DNA from: Altererythrobacter sp. H2
GTDB lineage: Bacteria; Pseudomonadota; Alphaproteobacteria; Sphingomonadales; Sphingomonadaceae
Reading direction: 5' to 3'
Length of the DNA: 64,000 nucleotides
Assembly (NCBI RefSeq): GCF_035319885.1
Contig: NZ_CP141285.1
Coordinates: 1,364,001 to 1,428,000, forward strand
The position numbers and the translations under genes were made by a program. Below, piece after piece: positions 40,046 to 46,822 of this stretch; within the stretch, counting starts at the first letter, position 1; each line of letters begins with the position of its first letter. The notes under the pieces are model-generated. The model made no database searches. It was given only the letters and a program-made list of their open reading frames with translations, and was not told the DNA's origin.

Positions 40046-41641
40046 ATGGCAGCTACACAAACCCTCGACATCTCGCCCGTTGGCCGGGTGGAGGGCGACC
40101 TTGATGTCCGTGTCGACATCGAGAACGGGATCGTCACCAATGCATGGACGCAAGCGGAAATGTTCCGCGGCTTCGAGGTCATCCTCAAGAACAAGGATCC
40201 ACAGGCCGGGCTTGTCGTTACGCCTCGTGCTTGCGGAATCTGCGGTGCCTCGCACCTTTCCTGTGCGGCATGGGCGCTTGACACTGCCTGGGGTACGACC
40301 GTTCCGCGCAACGCCATTCTCGCCCGCAACCTCGGGCAAATCGTCGAAACCATCCAGTCGATCCCGCGCCATCATTATGGCCTGTTCATGATCGACTACA
40401 CCAACCAGAACTATGCGAAGTCCAAGTTCTACGAAGAAGCGGTGAAGCGCTATGCGCCCTTCACAGGGACCTCCTATGAAGCGGGTGTGACCATTTCGGG
40501 CCGCCCGGTAGAAATCTATGCCCTGCTTGGCGGGCAGTGGCCGCATTCTTCCTTCATGGTTCCCGGCGGCGTGATGTGCGCCCCGACTCTGACCGACGTG
40601 ACCCGCGCATGGTCGATCCTGGAGCATTTCCGCCGCAACTGGATCGAACCGCTGTTCCTTGGATGCTCGATGGAGCGCTATGAGGAAATCAGGACTTATG
40701 ACGACCTGATGGCGTGGCTGGACGAAAAGCCCGAGCATGCCAATTCGGACCTTGGCATGTTCATCCGCATGTCGCTCGATATCGGGCTCGACAAATATGG
40801 CAAGGGCCACGGCAAGTTCATCTCCTGGGGCTATCTCCCCCATGAAGACCGTTACAACAATCCGACGATTGAAGGTCGCAATGGCGCGGTCATCATGAAG
40901 TCGGGCGTGTTCGATGGTGCCAGCGACACTTTCAAGCTCATGGATCAGGGCAACACCCGTGAGGACATGCAGCATGCCTGGTACGATGAAGGTGACGGCC
41001 TCCATCCGTTCGACCGGACAACCAATCCGGTAGCCAAGAACGACATCGACACAGACGGAAAGTACAGCTGGTCAACCGCTGTCCGCCACAGCGACAACGG
41101 ACGTCTTGAAGCAGGGCCGCTGGCTCGCCAGCTGATAGCAGGTGGCGATCACGGCGAGAGTTGGCAGCACAGTGATGGCCTGGTGCTCGACATGTATCGC
41201 AAGCTGGGCGGCGCTTCGATCTACCTGCGTCACTTCGCCCGTCTGCACGAACTGTGCAAACTCTATCGGGAATCCGAGCGAATTCTGCGCGAGTTCCGCC
41301 TCAATGACGAGTGGTACATCAAGCCGACCGAGCGCGATGGCCAGGGATGGGGCGCGACCGAGGCTGCGCGCGGTGCCTTGTGCCACTGGATCGACGTGCG
41401 CGATGGCAAAATCCACAACTACCAGATCATTGCTCCGACCACCTGGAACGTTGGTCCGCGGGCGAGCAATGGCGAGTTGGGGCCGATCGAGGAGGCACTC
41501 ATCGGCACCCCGATTGCAAATACTTCCGATCCGGTTGAAGTCGGGCATGTTTGCCGTTCCTACGACAGCTGCCTGGTTTGCACGGTCCACGCACACGATG
41601 CGAAAACGGGCGAGGAACTGGCCCGCTTCCGCACAGCTTGA
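40046..41641 (+). CDS. hupL: Group 2a [NiFe]-hydrogenase large subunit
   Basis: A 531-residue catalytic subunit holding the Ni-Fe(CN)2CO site. The N-terminal nickel ligands are in the L1 motif RACGICGASH (C63, C66). The C-terminal L2 motif is DSCLVCTVH (C509, C512, H515), followed by a 16-residue tail AHDAKTGEELARFRTA that a protease must remove after metal insertion. Start 40046 (MAATQTLDISPVGRVEGDLDV) is chosen with CGGGAGAATTACA upstream. 61 bases after hupS. Both metal motifs are intact, so an active enzyme is expected. Confidence 0.96.
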   Translation: MAATQTLDISPVGRVEGDLDVRVDIENGIVTNAWTQAEMFRGFEVILKNKDPQAGLVVTPRACGICGASHLSCAAWALDTAWGTTVPRNAILARNLGQIVETIQSIPRHHYGLFMIDYTNQNYAKSKFYEEAVKRYAPFTGTSYEAGVTISGRPVEIYALLGGQWPHSSFMVPGGVMCAPTLTDVTRAWSILEHFRRNWIEPLFLGCSMERYEEIRTYDDLMAWLDEKPEHANSDLGMFIRMSLDIGLDKYGKGHGKFISWGYLPHEDRYNNPTIEGRNGAVIMKSGVFDGASDTFKLMDQGNTREDMQHAWYDEGDGLHPFDRTTNPVAKNDIDTDGKYSWSTAVRHSDNGRLEAGPLARQLIAGGDHGESWQHSDGLVLDMYRKLGGASIYLRHFARLHELCKLYRESERILREFRLNDEWYIKPTERDGQGWGATEAARGALCHWIDVRDGKIHNYQIIAPTTWNVGPRASNGELGPIEEALIGTPIANTSDPVEVGHVCRSYDSCLVCTVHAHDAKTGEELARFRTA

Positions 41642-41730
41642 TATCGGGTCGCCGGGTGGGAGGACGCTGCAAGATGTCTCCCACCCGAGGCTGCGAATAG
41701 AATAACAACCCGTTGGGAGAATGCGCCGGA

Positions 41731-42111
41731 ATGACTGGCGACAACACCGAATTGCAGCGCCAGCGCGAATGGCTCTTGTCCCGGTATGGCGTGGTGCCTT
41801 CGGAGGCCGATCATGCGACACTTCTGCGCATGATCGAGGATTATCTCAACGAAGGGCTGGAAACGCAGGTAGAGCCATTCCCCGAAACGGACCGCGAATT
41901 TTCAGGTATTCTTGATGAGTTAAGGGCGCTCGACCCGGATGATCTAAGGGCCAAGCTCGACATTTCCGGCTGGTTGCTTCGCCCATACGGGGCAGACGAG
42001 ATGCGCTGTCAGGAATGCATGTATTATCTGGTCCACAGGCGCTGGTGTGACCTGCCGGAGCTAAGCTTGCCCGCCGAGCCCGAATGGTGGTGCCGCCTCT
42101 GGCGCATTTGA
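41731..42111 (+). CDS. 4-Cys protein with HiPIP-like motif, copy 1
   Basis: 126 residues. The helical, acidic N-terminal part is followed by C93-x2-C96-x9-C106-x14-C121 in CQECMYYLVHRRWCDLPE...EPEWWCRLWRI. The order CxxCxYY, CxxP and WWCxxW recalls high-potential iron-sulfur proteins (CxxCxxY...CPxFPG...GWCxAW) with a shorter loop. It may carry a [4Fe-4S] cluster. The last 30 residues are nearly the same in the next gene, which indicates tandem duplication. No signal peptide. ATG 41731 has a weak ribosome site; TTG 41713 is possible. Function inferred. Confidence 0.7.
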   Translation: MTGDNTELQRQREWLLSRYGVVPSEADHATLLRMIEDYLNEGLETQVEPFPETDREFSGILDELRALDPDDLRAKLDISGWLLRPYGADEMRCQECMYYLVHRRWCDLPELSLPAEPEWWCRLWRI

Positions 42112-42122
42112 AGGAGTTGCGC

Positions 42123-42440
42123 ATGGCCACTGATGCAGACGAAACCCTACGGCAGGAAATCGCGGGTCTTCTGGCTGGCGGCCTTGAAACCGAAGTCTTC
42201 CCCAGAGCCGAAGACTCTGCGCAGGTCAACGCGATCGTGTCCCGCCTGCAATCGGAAGGCAAGGATCTTGCTTCCAAGCTTGTGGTTGCTGGCTTTACAG
42301 ATCACACCATCACGGCTGATGAACTGGAACAGCCCTGCGAAACCTGCATGTATTACCTTATCAAGCGCCGCTTCTGTGATCTGCCTGAACTTATGCTGCC
42401 GGTTGAACCCGAGTGGTCGTGCCGCCTGTGGCGAATTTAG
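42123..42440 (+). CDS. 4-Cys protein with HiPIP-like motif, copy 2
   Basis: A 105-residue paralogue of the preceding gene, 11 bases downstream. C72-x2-C75-x9-C85-x14-C100 lies in CETCMYYLIKRRFCDLPE...EPEWSCRLWRI, and QEIAGLLAGGLETEVFP aligns with MIEDYLNEGLETQVEPFP of copy 1. GAAGGAGTTGCGC precedes the ATG. The strong conservation of the Cys tail against a diverged N-terminus suggests that the tail binds a cofactor. Possible electron acceptor of HupSL or assembly helper; not known to me from characterised systems. Confidence 0.72.
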   Translation: MATDADETLRQEIAGLLAGGLETEVFPRAEDSAQVNAIVSRLQSEGKDLASKLVVAGFTDHTITADELEQPCETCMYYLIKRRFCDLPELMLPVEPEWSCRLWRI

Positions 42441-42913
42441 ACGCACCTGCCACTGCGATCATTGGCTGCGGCAATATCAATCGCGGTGATGACGGGGCTG
42501 GTCCGGCCGTCATCGCCCGGCTTGCTGCTGAAGATTTGCCGTCTGATGTAGAGCTGCTGGATGCCGGCACTGATGGGATGGCAGTGATGTACCGTGCGCG
42601 CGGGGCGCAGCAGCTTATCGTGATCGATGCAAGGGAGCCCGAAGGCAAGCCGGGGGCTATCTACGAGGTTCCCGGCGATGTGCTGGCGGCAGAACCGGTC
42701 CATGGCGTGGGTCTTCACGCGTTCCGTTGGGACAACGCCCTGTTTGTGGGACGCAAGATCTTTGGCGATGACTTCCCTTCTGATGTGCAAGTCTATCTGA
42801 TCGAAGCGCAGACGCTGGACTATGCCACCGAGCTTTCCGGGCCGGTAGTTGCAGCGGTCGAGAAGGTGGCGGCCAAGATCGCGGCGCGGCTCGTCATCGC
42901 CCCCGAGGCTTAA
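42428..42913 (+). CDS. hupW: Hydrogenase maturation protease (HupW/HybD-like)
   Basis: About 161 residues of the HycI/HybD-type endopeptidase family. It removes the HupL C-terminal tail after nickel insertion. Signature IIGCGNINRGDDGAGPAVIARL with the metal-binding Asp, LLDAGTDGMAVMYRARGAQQLIVIDA, and VHGVGLHAFRWDNAL with the conserved His. GTG 42428 or 42413 are both possible starts and both overlap the previous gene by some bases. Its presence beside a tailed HupL fits. Confidence 0.9.
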   Translation: MANLDAPATAIIGCGNINRGDDGAGPAVIARLAAEDLPSDVELLDAGTDGMAVMYRARGAQQLIVIDAREPEGKPGAIYEVPGDVLAAEPVHGVGLHAFRWDNALFVGRKIFGDDFPSDVQVYLIEAQTLDYATELSGPVVAAVEKVAAKIAARLVIAPEA

Positions 42914-42916
42914 GTC

Positions 42917-43228
42917 ATGGAGCACACCATCTCCGTCGCGCGCGGGACGATCCGGTTTCCCGCAGGCCTGGTCGCTACCTATTTCTCGGGCATCGATGCA
43001 GTTGCGGTGCTGATCGATGGCGCGACCTTGCGGATTTTGCCGGTCTTTCACGCGGCGGCCGGAGGAGCGCTGTTGAAACAACGCAATGCTCAAGGCGATC
43101 GGGTGGTTGGCGCTTTCGATGTGTTCGAGGCGCATGGCCTCGCCGACTTCGAGGCGCAGGACGTCCCCGTAAGATGGTCAAGCGGAGACGCGGCGCTTCT
43201 TGCGGACCTTCCCGTAACTGATAACTAA
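42917..43228 (+). CDS. Hypothetical small protein of hydrogenase operon
   Basis: 103 residues, family not recognised. MEHTISVARGTIRFPAGLVATYFSGIDAVAVLIDGATLRILPVFHAAAGGALLKQRNAQGDRVVGAFDVFEAHG looks like a small beta-barrel with a GDRVV turn. No Cys, signal peptide or membrane segment. It lies 3 bases after the maturation protease and ends the hupSL transcript before a 97-base gap, so a role in HupL maturation is plausible but unproven. Confidence 0.65.
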   Translation: MEHTISVARGTIRFPAGLVATYFSGIDAVAVLIDGATLRILPVFHAAAGGALLKQRNAQGDRVVGAFDVFEAHGLADFEAQDVPVRWSSGDAALLADLPVTDN

Positions 43229-43325
43229 GTTTACATAACGAAAAACTGATAGACAATTCATCCGGCGCTCGTTTTAAGAGCTGCAAGGCCCGAATCCGAT
43301 CAAGGGGAGGCCGGGGAGAGTCGGG

Positions 43326-44324
43326 ATGGTTGCGCTCAGTCGCACAGAGGATCAGCTGGCGGCCGCCTTGAAGGTGGTGGAGGAAAGTGACGCTTCGGTT
43401 ATCGAGAAAGCCGAAATGCTCATGGAAATTGCCATGGGTCTTCAACAGCGGCCGAAGGAAGCCGACGACCTGCTGGCAGCCATCGAACTCTATGAACAGG
43501 CAATCCATCAGTGCGGAGACCAGGATGCACTGCTGACTGCCCGGATTCGTGCGCGAATGGCCACGGCGTTGATGGCAATACCCTCCGAAATTGCCGCACC
43601 GATCGAACAGGCTCGTGACCTGCTGAAACAGGCAATATCGGTTTTGGCAGAGGGCGGCAGCGGCGAAGAGCTGGCTGAAGCGGAAATGAACCTTGGCCTC
43701 GCCCTGCAGACGCTTGCAGGCGCAGGCATGGCGCGAATTACAGATGCAATATCCGCCTATCAGCGATCGCTGCGGACGTTCAACAAGCTGCGTCATCCAC
43801 GCGAATATGCCATTCTGAACAACAATCTGGCGACCGCCTTCCTCTCCGTTCCGATTACGAGCGATAGCGGCAAGATCAGCGAAGCGCTGGCGGTGCAATC
43901 ATTTGAAGAAGGACTTTCGGCGGTCAATCTGATCGATCAGCCGATGGAATATGCAATGCTTCAGAACAATCTGGGCAATGCGCTGCAATATGCATCATCG
44001 AGCCACCGGGTCGAGAACGGTTTCCGCGCGCTGGAAGCCTATGACGAGGCGTTGAAGGTGCGCCAGCGGGACAACACTCCGCTTGAATATGCCAACACCA
44101 TAGCGAACAAGGCCAATTGCCTTTGCAACCTCCCTGACGATCCGCAAGACGGAGAAGCGGGCAATCCACGCAACATCGCGCAGGCGATCAAGCTTCTGCG
44201 CGAAGCGCGCGAAATATTTGCCGCTGCCGGAGCGCAGGACCGGGCCGAGAGCGCGGCGCAAACAATCATCGAACTTGAAATGGCAGTGCGCGGCGAACCC
44301 TCGCGCGCCAACGGCGGATTTTAG
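43326..44324 (+). CDS. TPR-repeat protein of hydrogenase cluster
   Basis: A 332-residue all-helical protein with several tetratricopeptide-like repeats: LLAAIELYEQAIHQCGDQD, ARITDAISAYQRSLRTFNKLRHPREYAILNNNLATAFLSVP, and FRALEAYDEALKVRQRDNTPLEYANTIANKANCLCNLP. The last recalls repeats in which N-x-L-A or N-K-A-N follows each helix pair. No signal peptide; cytoplasmic scaffold. GGGGAGAGTCGGG precedes the ATG. It begins a second gene block in the cluster, preceded by an AT-rich 97-base gap that may hold a promoter. Confidence 0.82.
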   Translation: MVALSRTEDQLAAALKVVEESDASVIEKAEMLMEIAMGLQQRPKEADDLLAAIELYEQAIHQCGDQDALLTARIRARMATALMAIPSEIAAPIEQARDLLKQAISVLAEGGSGEELAEAEMNLGLALQTLAGAGMARITDAISAYQRSLRTFNKLRHPREYAILNNNLATAFLSVPITSDSGKISEALAVQSFEEGLSAVNLIDQPMEYAMLQNNLGNALQYASSSHRVENGFRALEAYDEALKVRQRDNTPLEYANTIANKANCLCNLPDDPQDGEAGNPRNIAQAIKLLREAREIFAAAGAQDRAESAAQTIIELEMAVRGEPSRANGGF

Positions 44325-44330
44325 AGAACA

Positions 44331-44543
44331 ATGGAGGTGAATTTGCTCGTAATTTTACTGCTGGCCCTGGTGGCCGGAATAGCAGGGGCTCTTGTCGGCG
44401 GCGCGCTCTCGGGCCTGAAGATTGGCGGGGCTGCGCTGGGCAAGCAACTGGCAGCCCAACTGGGCGGGCTATACGGCCTGCTCGCCGGAGTTCCCGGTGT
44501 AGTCATGGGACTCGCCGTGCTGTTTTTCATGCAATCGGCCTGA
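44331..44543 (+). CDS. Small Gly/Ala-rich membrane protein 1
   Basis: 70 residues with two transmembrane helices (LLVILLLALVAGIAGALVGGAL and LLAGVPGVVMGLAVLFFMQ) joined by a short KIGGAALGKQLAAQLGG linker. It overlaps no gene, and the gaps of 6 and 11 bases put it tightly in the operon. No family recognised. It may anchor the otherwise soluble HupSL complex to the membrane or form part of a quinone-access site. Confidence 0.65.
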   Translation: MEVNLLVILLLALVAGIAGALVGGALSGLKIGGAALGKQLAAQLGGLYGLLAGVPGVVMGLAVLFFMQSA

Positions 44544-44554
44544 GGGAGACTACC

Positions 44555-44776
44555 ATGTTTGATATGGTTTTCAGTTCAACCAAGTTGTTTTTTCAGGGCA
44601 AGCTGTTCCAGGATACGGCCCTCGCCATCCGTCTACTTGTGACCGGGGCTGCCGCAGCTACCGTTGCAACTGTATTGGTTGGCATGGTTGCACCACTTTG
44701 GGTAGCGGCGATTGCCGGGGGCCTGGTGGGCGGCTTGCTTCAGCCTTACCTCTACCGGAACATCAAGTACGCCTGA
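44555..44776 (+). CDS. Small Gly/Ala-rich membrane protein 2
   Basis: 73 residues with two hydrophobic stretches (LAIRLLVTGAAAATVATVLVGMV and WVAAIAGGLVGGLLQPYLY) and a short amphipathic N-terminus (MFDMVFSSTKLFFQGKLFQD). GAGGGAGACTACC precedes the ATG. It is paired with the previous membrane protein and probably works with it. Confidence 0.65.
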   Translation: MFDMVFSSTKLFFQGKLFQDTALAIRLLVTGAAAATVATVLVGMVAPLWVAAIAGGLVGGLLQPYLYRNIKYA

Positions 44777-44780
44777 TCCG

Positions 44781-45647
44781 ATGTCAGAGGCGGATCCCCA
44801 GCGGCCCGAGCCAACGCTTTCCCGCCTGCTGGGGGATCTGACCGCGCTGGAAGCGCTGGCAGAGAACTGGGAAGAAGGTGCACGTAATGGTGCGCAGGCA
44901 CGGGCAGCGGCGCTTGATGCGCTCAATGCCGAAGCCTTCCGTCGCCTGATCCGTTCGCTGCGTGAGCTGCCCGGCGCAGCCGAGGCCTTGCGTCAGGCGG
45001 CGGCGGACGAGGTGGTCTATTGCGTGCTCCGCCGCCATGGCATCCTCAAAGCCAGCCTGTTCGAGCGGGTCGATGCCGCGCTTGCCACGGTGCGCCCGAC
45101 GCTGGCCGGCCATGGCGGCGATGCCGAACTGGTCGAAGTATCTGGCGACAAGGCAGTGGTGCGTTTTCTGGGGGCCTGTGATGGATGTCCCGCTTCGGCG
45201 CTGACTTTCTATGCCGGGGTAAAGAAAGCAATCACAGAGCAAGTGCCCGAAATCCGCGAAGTCAAGCAGGCCAAGGGGCTGGGCGGCGGCGGTGGTGATA
45301 CGGTGCATTTCACTTCTCCCTTCGCCGCGCATGAGCATGAAGGCTGGCTCCATGCTCTGCAACTAACTGAATTGCCCGACGGGACGACTTCTGTCCTGGA
45401 GCTGGAAGGGCGTTCGCTGCTGCTTTCGCGATTCGGGGACAAGGTTACCTGTTTCGAGAACGCCTGTGCGCATCTTGGCATGCCGATGGACCAGGCGGAA
45501 ATTGCCGATGGCTTCATCACCTGCCCGCATCATGGTTTCCGTTATGCGCTCGAAAGCGGTGAATGCCTGACGGCACCAGAAGTGCAATTGCAACCCCATG
45601 CCGTACGCGTCCGAGGGGATGCCATCGAACTGAGGCTGACGCGATGA
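44781..45647 (+). CDS. Nfu/NifU-like plus Rieske ferredoxin fusion
   Basis: 288 residues. A helical N-terminal third is followed by a NifU C-terminal-like domain with the cluster-binding C133-x2-C136 (GACDGCPASALTFYAGVKKAI). A Rieske [2Fe-2S] domain then has ligands C229-A-H231 (ACAHLGMPM) and C248-P-H-H251 (CPHHGFRY). It is the likely redox link or cluster donor for the hydrogenase. Related Rieske, Nfu and NHL genes accompany group 2a hydrogenases in other bacteria. No signal peptide, hence cytoplasmic. ATG 44781 is 4 bases after the previous stop. Confidence 0.87.
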   Translation: MSEADPQRPEPTLSRLLGDLTALEALAENWEEGARNGAQARAAALDALNAEAFRRLIRSLRELPGAAEALRQAAADEVVYCVLRRHGILKASLFERVDAALATVRPTLAGHGGDAELVEVSGDKAVVRFLGACDGCPASALTFYAGVKKAITEQVPEIREVKQAKGLGGGGGDTVHFTSPFAAHEHEGWLHALQLTELPDGTTSVLELEGRSLLLSRFGDKVTCFENACAHLGMPMDQAEIADGFITCPHHGFRYALESGECLTAPEVQLQPHAVRVRGDAIELRLTR

Positions 45648-46822
45648 AAGTATCGCTCGCGCCCTCCTTCCGTCCGGTCAAAGCCGAAGGGACGCAAATC
45701 GCGGGGGCACCGCTGCTGGAAGAAGGCGGGCCGCGCGTGGTACTCGGCTGGTCGCCGGGCGACGTTGCAACGCCGCTATCTCCCGCCGCTGCAAGCCTGT
45801 TCGGGCCGCGCGGTGTCTGCCTGCATCCTGATGGAACATTGTGGGTCGCGGATACCGGGCATCATCGGCTGCTGGGATGGCGAAAGATCCCACAATCGGA
45901 CAATGAGCCTGCCGATATTCTGATCGGCCAACCGAGTTTCTGCCGCGAAGGCCGCAACGCCAAGGGGCCTCCCGGTCCTGCTACGCTCAATGTGCCGACT
46001 GGCCTGTGCGCATGGCGCGGCGGATTGGCCGTGGCTGATGCCTGGAACCACCGCGTGCTGATCTGGCGCGAAGTGCCAACAGGCAATGGCCAGCCAGCCG
46101 ATCTGGTGCTGGGTCAGGAGGATAGTGAATCCGTTCTGGCCAATCGCGGCGCTGACCGTCCAACCTCGGCCAGCCTGCACTGGCCCTATGGCGTGGCCGA
46201 AGTGGCCGGCAGACTGGTCGTATGCGACAGCGGCAACCGCCGCCTGCTCGTTTGGAGCGATCCTTCAGAAACCGGCCAGCCAGCCGATCTGGTGCTGGGC
46301 CAGCATGACTTCTCTACGCGCGACGAGAACGCGGGCGGCGAAGTCACGGCGATGTCGATGCGGTGGCCGCATGGAGCCTGCTGGTGGAATGGCCATCTCG
46401 CGCTGGCAGACAGCGGCAACAACCGTGTGATGCTGTGGCGTGGATTTCCAGAGCACAATGGCTCGCCTTGCGACGCAATTCTGGGACAGCGGGACACCGC
46501 ACATTGCGATCACAATATGTCCTCCTACTATCCCAGCGCGGCCAGTGTGAACATGCCCTATGCGACGGTTGAAGCCGGTGGCCAGCTGATTGTGGCCGAT
46601 ACCGCGAACTCGCGTCTGCTCGGCTGGGCAGACAGCGCCACCGGCATTGCGGCGAACCAGCTTTGTGGTCAGCCGGACTTCGCCAGCAAGGGCGACAATC
46701 GCTGGGGCATGCCCGAACGAGACAGCCTGTGCTGGCCCTATGGCCTGTCAGCGCTGGGTGATCTGGTGGCGGTTGCCGATAGCGGCAACAATCGCGTCCT
46801 TTTGTGGAATCTGGCGCGGTGA
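45644..46822 (+). CDS. NHL-repeat beta-propeller protein
   Basis: About 392 residues. At least five repeats of the type GPRGVCLHPDGTLWVADTGHHRLLGW, VPTGLCAWRGGLAVADAWNHRVLIW, WPYGVAEVAGRLVVCDSGNRRLLVW, WPHGACWWNGHLALADSGNNRVMLW and WPYGLSALGDLVAVADSGNNRVLLW are separated by ADLVLGQ-type linkers. A six-bladed propeller is predicted. No signal peptide. ATG 45644 overlaps the Rieske stop (ATGA), so the two are coupled and may form a complex. Confidence 0.88.
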   Translation: MKVSLAPSFRPVKAEGTQIAGAPLLEEGGPRVVLGWSPGDVATPLSPAAASLFGPRGVCLHPDGTLWVADTGHHRLLGWRKIPQSDNEPADILIGQPSFCREGRNAKGPPGPATLNVPTGLCAWRGGLAVADAWNHRVLIWREVPTGNGQPADLVLGQEDSESVLANRGADRPTSASLHWPYGVAEVAGRLVVCDSGNRRLLVWSDPSETGQPADLVLGQHDFSTRDENAGGEVTAMSMRWPHGACWWNGHLALADSGNNRVMLWRGFPEHNGSPCDAILGQRDTAHCDHNMSSYYPSAASVNMPYATVEAGGQLIVADTANSRLLGWADSATGIAANQLCGQPDFASKGDNRWGMPERDSLCWPYGLSALGDLVAVADSGNNRVLLWNLAR

